Positions 1 to 5,933 of a stretch of 17,466 nt of DNA are shown in pieces; position 1 is the stretch's first letter; the number at the start of each line of letters is the position of its first letter. Source of the stretch: CAYOEZ01 sp964402955 (GTDB taxonomy: Bacteria; Chloroflexota; DTOL01; DAOUCN01); NCBI GenBank assembly GCA_964402955.1, contig CAYOEZ010000089.1:1-17466 (forward strand). Direction: 5' to 3'. The notes under the pieces were generated by a model that ran no database searches, was not told the origin of the DNA, and was given only the letters and a program-made list of their open reading frames with translations. A program made the position numbers and the translations under genes.

Positions 1-683
1 CCGCGTGGTTTGTTCCTGCGGGTGTATGGCGGGGGGCGGGCCGGGCTCCCCACGTGGGGGTTCCGGTTGAGGCCTTCGCGGTCCACGGTCATGCGGTGGG
101 GGAGGCAAGCCGGGTCAGGTACGACGATGAAGGGCGGCCGTTTCGCGATGGCGCCGCTCGCTGCATCGTAGTCGAAGGCGTAGATGGTGCGGAAGGGGGA
201 ATCGGTGAAGTACATCGTCTTCTTGTCCAGGCTCCAGCCGATACCGTTGGGGCAGCGTAGCTCGCTCGCCATGATGTGCACAGAGCCGTCGGGATCGAGC
301 CGGTACAGGTCGCCGCTCTGCAGTTTTGTGTCCGTCTCGTGCATCGTTCCCGCATAAAAGCGGCCGCGTGCGTCAACTTTGCCGTCGTTGAAGCGCATGG
401 CCAGGCCGGTAATCGGGTTGGCGATGGGTGTGGCGCTGGCCTTTTCATCCCAGGCCATGAAGCCGTGCTTGGTTGCCATAACCAGACCGCCTTTGGCGCG
501 CAGGCCCAGGCAGCCAATGGAAAAGCCGAGCTTGAAGGTCTGGTGCTGGCTGTTGGCGGGATTCCAGCGATGGAGGACGCCAGGGGTGAGGTCGACCCAG
601 TACAGCATCTGTTCTGTGCCGTTCCAGATTGGGCCTTCACCAAGGTAGTTGTTCACCGCGACGACTCGTTCAACGTCAGCCAT
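1..683 (-). CDS. SMP-30/gluconolactonase/LRE-family beta-propeller protein, 3' end off the window and frame-disrupted
   Basis: Predicted soluble six-bladed propeller lactonase that hydrolyses a sugar lactone or related ester with one divalent metal. The start is the ATG read down from 683 (MADVERVVAVNNYLGEGPIW), 5 nt after a GGGGAGG ribosome-binding site. Family landmarks are E16 in LGEGPIW (metal ligand), the RFNDGK motif (N99-D100), CPNGIGW with N146 (metal ligand) and YFTDS with D161. The frame is convincing to about residue 190, near position 114. There the expected PDGMTVD motif reads PHRMTVD, and beyond about position 75 the propeller-like residues (TWGARPAPRHTPAGT) continue in a neighbouring frame. 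The last 110 bp therefore carry one or more indels, either sequencing error at a contig edge or real decay. It diverges from the oxidoreductase at 861, which fits joint sugar-acid catabolism. Substrate unknown. Confidence 0.85.
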   Translation of the reverse strand, partial: MADVERVVAVNNYLGEGPIWNGTEQMLYWVDLTPGVLHRWNPANSQHQTFKLGFSIGCLGLRAKGGLVMATKHGFMAWDEKASATPIANPITGLAMRFNDGKVDARGRFYAGTMHETDTKLQSGDLYRLDPDGSVHIMASELRCPNGIGWSLDKKTMYFTDSPFRTIYAFDYDAASGAIAKRPPFIVVPDPACLPHRMTVDREGLNRNPHVGSPARPPPYTRRNKPR

Positions 684-705
684 GAGAGCCTCCCCGTCAG
701 AGTTG

Positions 706-721
706 TGCACCGCATGGTGCA
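706..721. promoter_or_regulatory. Inverted repeat in the leader of the SMP-30-like gene (possible operator)
   Basis: TGCACC-GCAT-GGTGCA is a perfect 6+6 palindrome. It lies just downstream of the predicted start site of the minus-strand promoter (about +8 to +23) and before the ribosome-binding site. It could be a repressor operator or a small leader hairpin. No regulator gene is visible nearby. Confidence 0.35.
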
Positions 722-735
722 GCGTGCGTGGCGCT

Positions 736-765
736 ATCATAGCACATCCGGCAGGGAAAAGACAA
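736..765 (-). promoter_or_regulatory. Sigma70-like promoter for the SMP-30-like gene
   Basis: Read on the minus strand: -35 TTGTCT (765-760), an 18-bp spacer and -10 TATGAT (741-736). The predicted transcription start is near 729, giving a leader of about 45 nt. It lies back to back with the plus-strand promoter at 782-810. Confidence 0.6.
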
Positions 766-781
766 CCCTCCCGGCATATAC

Positions 782-810
782 TTGCCATGTGGCTGCGGAC
801 GCGCTATAAT
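782..810 (+). promoter_or_regulatory. Sigma70-like promoter for the Gfo/Idh/MocA oxidoreductase gene
   Basis: -35 TTGCCA (782-787), a 17-bp spacer and a consensus -10 TATAAT (805-810). The expected start is near 817, giving a leader of about 44 nt to the ATG at 861. Confidence 0.7.
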
Positions 811-860
811 CAGCACCGTCCCCGATAACAATCCTACAATAGCACAAAGGAGTGATCCCC

Positions 861-1913
861 ATGAGAGTTGGCATTATCGGCGCGGGTGGCATCGTGCAGT
901 TCGCACACCTCCCAGGCTACCAGCGCATTGCGGGTGTTGAGGTTGTTGCGATCAGCGATGCTGTTGCAGCCCGCGCCCAGGAGATGGCCGCCAAGCACGG
1001 CATCCCTAACGTCTTCACTGACTTTCGTGATATGCTGGAGCTGAAGCTGGACGCCGTCAGCGTTTGTGTTCCCAATGCCATGCACGCCGCGGCCGCGATT
1101 GCGGCGCTCGAGGCCGGCGCCCATGTCTTGTGTGAGAAGCCGATGGCGATGAATGCTGCCGAGGGCGAGCGGATGGTGGCAACCGCGCAGCGCCTCGGCA
1201 AGATCCTGATGATGGGTTTCAACAATCGCTTCCGCGCTGATACGAAGGCGCTCAAGAAGCTGATTGACAGCGGCATGTTTGGCGATATCTACTTCGCGCG
1301 CAGCGGCTGGATTCGGCGGCGCGGCATACCGGGCAGGGGAAGCTGGTTCACGCAGAAGAAAATGGCCGGCGGCGGCGCATTGATCGACATCGGTGTGCAT
1401 GCGCTTGACCTGACACTGTGGTTGATGGGCAAACCGAAGGCCGTCAGCGTCATGGGCGCAACCTATGCCAAGTTTGGCGGCGATCCCAGCCGTGGCACGG
1501 GTGGATGGGGACAGGCAGTAGCGGGTGGCGTTTTCGACGTCGACGACCTGGCCTGCGCTATGATTCGTTTCGACAACGGCGCCACGATGACGCTGGAAGC
1601 AAGCTGGGCGTCGCATATCGAGCGCGACCAGATGTTTGTCAATCTGATGGGGACTGAGGCCGGCGCACAGATGACGAGCAATCCCGCTCAGGCCAGGGTG
1701 TTTTCGGAGAAGCTGGGCGTGATGCAGGATACAATCATCACGGCCAACGAGGCGCATGGTGTGACGGCCCACTTCACCGAGGTTGCCGAGTTCGTGGCGT
1801 GCGTGCGCGAAGGCCGCCAGCCGTCATCCAGCGGCGACGATGGGTTAAGTGTAATGCGCATCCTCGACGCCATCTACAAGTCGGCGCAGACGGGGGCGTC
1901 GGTGGCCGTGTAA
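861..1913 (+). CDS. Gfo/Idh/MocA-family NAD(P)-dependent oxidoreductase
   Basis: Cytoplasmic dehydrogenase of 350 residues, the usual length for the family. It oxidises or reduces a sugar, inositol or sugar-acid hydroxyl with NAD(P). The N-terminal Rossmann fold starts at once (VGIIGAGGI, residues 3-11). The family EKP motif is CEKPM (E92-K93-P94), with K93 the usual catalytic lysine. The C-terminal domain carries GGALIDIGVHALDL (171-184), giving the D176-x3-H180 pair that normally lines the active site. A GTG at 852 would add three residues, but ATG 861 is preferred because AAAGGAG (846-852) is then well spaced. It has its own promoter and diverges from the SMP-30-like lactonase; dehydrogenase plus lactonase is a logical pair in oxidative sugar breakdown. 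The exact substrate cannot be read from sequence. Confidence 0.92.
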   Translation: MRVGIIGAGGIVQFAHLPGYQRIAGVEVVAISDAVAARAQEMAAKHGIPNVFTDFRDMLELKLDAVSVCVPNAMHAAAAIAALEAGAHVLCEKPMAMNAAEGERMVATAQRLGKILMMGFNNRFRADTKALKKLIDSGMFGDIYFARSGWIRRRGIPGRGSWFTQKKMAGGGALIDIGVHALDLTLWLMGKPKAVSVMGATYAKFGGDPSRGTGGWGQAVAGGVFDVDDLACAMIRFDNGATMTLEASWASHIERDQMFVNLMGTEAGAQMTSNPAQARVFSEKLGVMQDTIITANEAHGVTAHFTEVAEFVACVREGRQPSSSGDDGLSVMRILDAIYKSAQTGASVAV

Positions 1914-1921
1914 CAGGCATG

Positions 1922-1956
1922 GGCGCATGCGCCGCGCTGTGTTGAATGCAGCGCGG
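1922..1956. terminator. Stem-loop after the oxidoreductase gene (factor-dependent terminator or structural repeat)
   Basis: A perfect inverted repeat CCGCGCTG (1932-1939) / CAGCGCGG (1949-1956) with a 9-nt loop, overlapping a 12-bp palindrome GGCGCATGCGCC (1922-1933). It starts 9 nt after the stop codon. No T-tract follows, so it is not a classical intrinsic terminator. Confidence 0.4.
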
Positions 1957-1964
1957 AGAGTGCG

Positions 1965-2010
1965 GAGGTCCCGCCCCAGTAGCACCGAGCAGGCTGGGGC
2001 GACGGGCCTC
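1965..2010. repeat. Long imperfect hairpin directly upstream of the HEPN-like gene
   Basis: Arms CGCCCCAG (1972-1979) and CTGGGGCG (1994-2001) are perfectly complementary. Pairing extends outward through GAGGTCC (1965-1971) and GGGCCTC (2004-2010) with one G-U and a 2-nt AC bulge. It ends 2 nt before the ribosome-binding site AGGAG (2013-2017), so in mRNA it could limit access to that site. No known riboswitch was recognised. Confidence 0.5.
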
Positions 2011-2022
2011 TGAGGAGTGAAG

Positions 2023-2835
2023 ATGCCATCAAACCTTGATCGGTACAAGAAGGACCTTGATGTCCTTCTGGCCAGAGGCGAACAACTACGACTCGCCATG
2101 CTGGTGGATTGCCTGCCCGGTGAGCAAGCAGCCCAGATTCTTAAGAACGAGTATGGCGACAAAGCTCAGGAGAGCATCAAAGCCCTTCCCTCGTTCACGG
2201 AAGCCTACCAACCGTGGTACTCAGAGGCAAAGGTCCTCGTTAAGCAACTTCTGCCCGACCGGCTTGCTGATTTCGTTCGATACTATGAGAAACCCAAGCC
2301 ACGCAAAGATATCACGTGCGAGAACTACAGAATTGAGGACTATCTGCAGGGACTCAGCATGACTCGCGAGTGGAATAAGGAAAAGCTTGTAGGACCGGAG
2401 GCTGCCATCCCGCACTTCAGCCAGCAACTGGCCATACTGAAGTCGGTGAAAGCCCGCTTCGAGAGCTCTCTATTCGATATTCGCCTTCTGGTTCAAGCGG
2501 ATCTCTTCGATTCGGAACTGGACGCGGCCAAAGAGCTTGCGAAGAACAGGTTCACGCGGGCTGCAGGCGCACTCGCCGGAGTGGTACTGGAGAGGCATCT
2601 TGCCCAGGCTTGCGACAACCACACGATCAAGATCACAAAGAGGGACCCTGGTATCGCCGACCTAAACGATGCCCTTAAGGAAGCAGGCGTTGTAGACCTC
2701 TTACAGTGGCGCTTCGTGCAGCATCTGGCTGACATCCGCAATCTCTGCGACCACAACAAGCATACGGAGCCCACTGCCGAGAATGTTGACGACCTTATCG
2801 CAGGGGTTATGAAGATAACCAAGACGCTGTACTAA
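2023..2835 (+). CDS. Uncharacterised protein with a C-terminal HEPN-like domain
   Basis: 270 residues, with no signal peptide or membrane segment. The first 130 residues are helical and charged and match nothing I can name. The last 100 or so (FTRAAGALAGVVLERHLAQA..., then DIRNLCDHNKHTEPT) look like a four-helix HEPN-type domain. R239-N-L-C-D-H244 fits the R-x4-6-H motif that is catalytic in HEPN ribonucleases. Such domains occur in toxins, abortive-infection proteins and nucleic-acid processing enzymes, but some lack activity. No partner (MNT antitoxin, restriction or CRISPR gene) is adjacent, so a defence role is inference. ATG 2023 is chosen over GTG 2017 because AGGAG (2013-2017) then sits 5 nt upstream. 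The gene is visibly less GC-rich than its neighbours and is flanked on both sides by strong hairpins, which suggests acquisition as a single-gene unit. Confidence 0.75.
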   Translation: MPSNLDRYKKDLDVLLARGEQLRLAMLVDCLPGEQAAQILKNEYGDKAQESIKALPSFTEAYQPWYSEAKVLVKQLLPDRLADFVRYYEKPKPRKDITCENYRIEDYLQGLSMTREWNKEKLVGPEAAIPHFSQQLAILKSVKARFESSLFDIRLLVQADLFDSELDAAKELAKNRFTRAAGALAGVVLERHLAQACDNHTIKITKRDPGIADLNDALKEAGVVDLLQWRFVQHLADIRNLCDHNKHTEPTAENVDDLIAGVMKITKTLY

Positions 2836-2837
2836 GC

Positions 2838-2870
2838 TTGGCCCCATTGTCGCGACCACAGAATGGCCAA
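2838..2870. repeat. Imperfect hairpin just after the HEPN-like gene
   Basis: TTGG-CC-CCATT (2838-2848) pairs with AATGG-CCAA (2862-2870), leaving a CC bulge. It begins 2 nt after the stop codon. There is no T-tract; it may protect the 3' end or assist termination. Confidence 0.3.
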
Positions 2871-2931
2871 AAGAAACGAAACTTATATGCTGGCCTGGGA
2901 CCGTCAGGCACACAGTTTCCGCTGACGAACA

Positions 2932-2967
2932 GAGCGGGCGTCAACCCACTGCGGTTGGCGCCCGTTC
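2932..2967 (+). terminator. Strong stem-loop downstream of the HEPN-like gene
   Basis: A 15-bp stem (2932-2946 with 2953-2967) with loop CACTGC. The only imperfections are two G-U pairs, both favourable for a plus-strand transcript. It is followed by the mildly T-rich CGTCTGTC rather than a clean T-run. It lies between the HEPN-like gene and the opposing hydrolase stub, so termination is plausible but not certain. Confidence 0.45.
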
Positions 2968-3033
2968 CGTCTGTCAGCCGAGCCGATGAAAGGCGTTGCT
3001 GAGCAGGGAAGATGATTGGTCGCTTCGAACGCA

Positions 3034-3135
3034 TCATTTGTCGTTCAACCACGCAAGGACATAGTCAGCGACGTCCTCGCAGCCCTTCTGCCCGACGATG
3101 AAATGGGTGCGCCCGGCAAAATCCTTGAAGTGGAG
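3034..3135 (-). pseudogene. C-terminal remnant of an alpha/beta hydrolase
   Basis: The minus strand encodes LHFKDFAGRTHFIVGQKGCE followed by DVADYVLAWLNDK and a stop (TGA at 3036-3034). This is the typical end of an alpha/beta-hydrolase-fold protein, with the catalytic histidine in GRTHF and a final helix of the EEVADYVLDWL type. Upstream the frame hits a stop at 3138-3136 and I see no further hydrolase sequence up to the promoter at 3199. The fragment therefore has no start codon and no nucleophile region. It is best read as a deletion relic that predates or accompanied arrival of the neighbouring HEPN-like gene. Confidence 0.6.
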
Positions 3136-3198
3136 TTATATGATGATATCACCTATATTCCCCTTGTCAACTCAAGTTTTGGCTGTCAGGCATGTACC

Positions 3199-3227
3199 TT
3201 GACTTTACCTACGGTCGTGATTATAAT
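3199..3227 (+). promoter_or_regulatory. Sigma70-like promoter of the DUF362-polyferredoxin-cysteine desulfurase-lysA operon
   Basis: -35 TTGACT (3199-3204), a 17-bp spacer and a consensus -10 TATAAT (3222-3227). The expected start is near 3234, about 59 nt before the ATG at 3293. It is one of the best promoters in the window, and no comparable one was seen inside the four-gene run that follows. Confidence 0.75.
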
Positions 3228-3239
3228 GTGACTGCCACA

Positions 3240-3266
3240 GGCAGACGGCGGGGTTCGCTGTCTGCC
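3240..3266 (+). promoter_or_regulatory. Hairpin in the 5' leader of the DUF362 operon
   Basis: GGCAGAC-G-GCG (3240-3250) pairs with CGC-T-GTCTGCC (3256-3266) around a GGGTT loop, giving 10 Watson-Crick pairs plus one G-U. It sits at the very start of the predicted transcript and leaves the ribosome-binding site CTGGAGA (about 3281-3287) free. It may stabilise the mRNA or be a protein-binding site. Confidence 0.4.
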
Positions 3267-3292
3267 AAACCGCCCTTTCCTGGAGACAACAT

Positions 3293-4357
3293 ATGGCACG
3301 AATCACGAGACGCTCCTTCCTGCGCAACGCGGCCGCGTTGGCCCTTTTGAGCGCTGCTGGGTGCGGCGCGACGCCGGCGCCCTCGCCCACACAGCCTGCG
3401 CCGCCGACCGTTGCGCCCTCGCCGGCGCCTCAATTTGCGGCGCCGACGGTCATTCGCCAACAGGCAACGCCGGTCACGGCGACGCTCGCGGCGAAAACTG
3501 AGCCAACGAGCACGCTCGTGCGCCCAGCCACCCCTGCGCCGGCGAGTGGTCAGGCTTATCTGGCCGTCGCGCATGGCGCTAGTCCCGATGCCATCACGCG
3601 GGCGGCTATCGCCGTGCTGGGCGGTATCGAGCGCTTCGTCAAGCCGGGCAATGACGTCATCATCAAGCCCAACATCTGCTCTGCCTCGCACTCCTTCGAG
3701 TATGCCGCGACCACCAACCCCGAGGTCGTGGCGACGATCGTGACGCTGTGCCGCGAGGCCGGGGCGAAACGCGTGCGTGTGATGGACTCGCCCTTTGAGG
3801 GTACTGACGGCCAGGCATATGTGACAAGCGGCATCGAGGAAGCCGTGAAGAAGGCCGGCGGCGAGATGGAACGCATGGCGCGCATGAAGTACCAGGATTC
3901 GGCGATTCCGCTAGGCAAGGACCTCAAGAAATGGGCGGTGTATCAGGATATTCTCAAGGCGGACGTCCTCATAAACGTGCCTGTGGCCAAGAACCACAGC
4001 CTTGCCAGACTGACGCTGGGTATGAAGAATCTGATGGGCGTCGTGCTCGATCGCGGCCAGTTGCACTACAACCTGGGCCAGCGCCTGGCCGATCTGACGA
4101 CGCTGCTGCGCCCGCAACTGACCGTTATCGATGCTGTGCGCATCATGACGCAAGGCGGTCCGACAGGCGGCAACCTCAGCTACGTCAAGAAGCTCGATAC
4201 CGTGATTGCGAGCCATGACATTGTCGCGACGGACGCCTTCGCGGCGACGCTATTTGGCATGAAAGGCGATGACCTGGACTATGTGAAGGCGGGGGCAGCC
4301 ATGGGGCTGGGGCAGAAGGATTTGACTGCCATCAAGATCGAAAGGATCAACCTGTGA
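3293..4357 (+). CDS. DUF362 family protein, Tat-exported probable lipoprotein
   Basis: 354 residues. The N-terminus has a twin-arginine signal (TRRSFLRNAA, R6-R7), a short hydrophobic stretch and a lipobox-like SAAGC with C24. An Ala/Pro/Thr-rich linker of about 60 residues follows, as in lipoproteins tethered outside the membrane. The remainder (about 90-354) is a DUF362 domain (PF04015): DVIIKPNICSA, the GAKRVRVMDSP region, DVLINVPVAKNHSLARLTLG, MKNLMGVVLDR and TVIDAVRIMTQGGPTGG. The biochemical role of DUF362 is not settled. Members often sit beside 4Fe-4S ferredoxin proteins, as here, where the stop overlaps the next start by 4 nt (GTGA). Tat export suggests it folds, perhaps with a cofactor, before transport. 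The ATG at 3293 follows CTGGAGAC. I infer an extracytoplasmic partner of the membrane polyferredoxin. Confidence 0.88.
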   Translation: MARITRRSFLRNAAALALLSAAGCGATPAPSPTQPAPPTVAPSPAPQFAAPTVIRQQATPVTATLAAKTEPTSTLVRPATPAPASGQAYLAVAHGASPDAITRAAIAVLGGIERFVKPGNDVIIKPNICSASHSFEYAATTNPEVVATIVTLCREAGAKRVRVMDSPFEGTDGQAYVTSGIEEAVKKAGGEMERMARMKYQDSAIPLGKDLKKWAVYQDILKADVLINVPVAKNHSLARLTLGMKNLMGVVLDRGQLHYNLGQRLADLTTLLRPQLTVIDAVRIMTQGGPTGGNLSYVKKLDTVIASHDIVATDAFAATLFGMKGDDLDYVKAGAAMGLGQKDLTAIKIERINL

Positions 4358-5898
4358 GCGCAGCGCGGCGATGGCAGCGAGCACGCCAGGTTGCGCAGCT
4401 CGTGTTTTTGATCCTTTTCCTCTACCTGCTCATTGCCACCGTCAGGCGAGGAACGTCGATCTTACCTGGCGATCTCTTCCTGCGTTTCGATCCACTGGCA
4501 GCATTGGGCGCGCAACTGGCAGGACGGCAGTTGCTCACCCGTCTGCTGCCGGCGCTGCTGACATTTGCTCTGGCTTTTCTGGTCGGGCGGGCATGGTGCG
4601 GGTGGATATGCCCGCTGGGGACGACGCTGGACTATGTGCAACCATCGGGCAAGCACAGGCACAGGCCGGCGCTGCCGGAGCGTTTGCGCGCCATCAAGTA
4701 CGGCCTACTCTTCATCATCCTATTTGCTGCCCTCTTCGGTAATCTCACCCTGATGATTCTGGATCCGATAACGATTATCGGACGCTCAATCATTACGGGC
4801 ATTCTTCCGGCGCTGAACATGGCTGTGACATCTGCCGAAACGGCGCTCTATCCGATTGGGCCGCTGCAGGGGCCGCTGGACGTGTTCGAGCGACTGCTGC
4901 GCGGCAACCTGCTGGCGTCGAGCCAGCTGTTCTTCCAGATGAACGTGCTCTTTGTCGCTGTTCTCGTGTCCATTCTTGCGCTTAACTGGGTGGCGCCGCG
5001 CTTCTGGTGCCGCTATCTATGCCCGCTGGGAGCGCTGCTGGCGCTGCCTGCGCGAGTGGCGTTCTGGCGGCCTCGCTCAGCGGGCAACTGCACCCGTTGC
5101 GGAGTCTGCTCACGCGCGTGCCCGACCGGCGCCATCATGAGCGAGCGCGGCTTTGAGGTGGATGCGCGCGAGTGCGTCATGTGTATGGATTGCCAAGTTG
5201 AGTGTCCCAAGCAGTCAATTTCATTCGGAGGAGCGTCACTGGCGGACCCGGAGCGTGTCTACGATCCTTCGCGGCGGCAGGCGCTGCTGGCCCTGGGCAC
5301 AAGTGTGGCAGGCGTGGCCTTGCTGCGCAGCGAGCCGGCGGCGCGGCGCGATAGCCCCTGGCTGGTGCGTCCGCCCGGAGCGCGCGAGACGGCTTTCTTG
5401 AGCCGCTGCATCCGCTGCGGGGCTTGCGTGAAGGTCTGTCCGACGGGCGTCTTGCAGCCCGGCACGAGCGGCATGGGCATCGAGGGCATGTGGGCGCCTG
5501 TGCTGGTGTCTCGCCTGGGTTATTGCGACTACTCGTGCAATGCGTGCGGCCAGGTTTGCCCGACGGGGGCGATCCCGCTGCTTACCCTGCAAGAGAAGCG
5601 GCAGCGGGTAATCGGCGTCGCCTACATTGACAAGAATCGCTGTTTGCCCTGGGCGGACAATCGCAACTGCATTGTCTGCGAGGAGATGTGCCCCGTCTCG
5701 CCCAAGGCGATCGTGCTCGATGACGAGCAGGCGCTCGATGCGGAGGGCGTAGCTGTCACCGTCAGGCGGCCGCGTGTGCTGCGAGAACGCTGTATCGGCT
5801 GTGGCATCTGTGAGTATCAATGCCCGCTCAGTGGCCCGGCGGCGATACGTGTCTATGCGCCGCACGGGTTTACGCCGGCCACATTGCCTCCCGGCTAG
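4354..5898 (+). CDS. Membrane polyferredoxin with six 4Fe-4S sites, resembling a NapH-NapG fusion
   Basis: 514 residues, starting at a GTG inside the previous stop codon. The first half is NapH/Fer4_5-like: hydrophobic segments near 12-31, 60-80, 113-145 and 193-215, with two CX3CP motifs (C82-GWI-C86-P and C219-RYL-C223-P). Two ferredoxin sites follow (C246/249/252/256 and C274/277/280/284). At 306-323 comes SRRQALLALGTSVAGVAL, which looks like a twin-arginine signal or signal anchor. The rest is NapG-like: RPPGARETAFLSRCIRCGAC (first site C352/355/358/362), then C391/395/398/402, C430/439/442/446 and C480/483/486/490. In nitrate reductase systems NapH and NapG are separate proteins that carry electrons from quinol towards the periplasm. 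No terminal reductase is encoded here, so the acceptor is unknown. The coupled DUF362 gene upstream and the cysteine desulfurase 35 nt downstream support an Fe-S electron-transfer module. Confidence 0.88.
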   Translation: MSAARRWQRARQVAQLVFLILFLYLLIATVRRGTSILPGDLFLRFDPLAALGAQLAGRQLLTRLLPALLTFALAFLVGRAWCGWICPLGTTLDYVQPSGKHRHRPALPERLRAIKYGLLFIILFAALFGNLTLMILDPITIIGRSIITGILPALNMAVTSAETALYPIGPLQGPLDVFERLLRGNLLASSQLFFQMNVLFVAVLVSILALNWVAPRFWCRYLCPLGALLALPARVAFWRPRSAGNCTRCGVCSRACPTGAIMSERGFEVDARECVMCMDCQVECPKQSISFGGASLADPERVYDPSRRQALLALGTSVAGVALLRSEPAARRDSPWLVRPPGARETAFLSRCIRCGACVKVCPTGVLQPGTSGMGIEGMWAPVLVSRLGYCDYSCNACGQVCPTGAIPLLTLQEKRQRVIGVAYIDKNRCLPWADNRNCIVCEEMCPVSPKAIVLDDEQALDAEGVAVTVRRPRVLRERCIGCGICEYQCPLSGPAAIRVYAPHGFTPATLPPG

Positions 5899-5933
5899 TG
5901 GTTGTATCAGGGCTAGAGAATAGGAGTTTAAGC

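Noticed and set aside
1914..2022. Riboswitch or T-box upstream of the HEPN-like gene
   Set aside because: No known riboswitch core sequence is recognisable; only simple hairpins are visible.
2920..2975. Possible integron attC site after the HEPN-like gene (GAAC...stem...GTTCC with an unpaired stretch)
   Set aside because: The right end reads GTTCCGT rather than GTTRRRY, the left end does not match RYYYAAC, and no integrase or second cassette is present.
3016..3231. Small plus-strand frame of 71 codons before the DUF362 gene
   Set aside because: It overlaps the hydrolase remnant on the opposite strand and the promoter at 3199-3227, has no convincing ribosome-binding site and no recognisable product.
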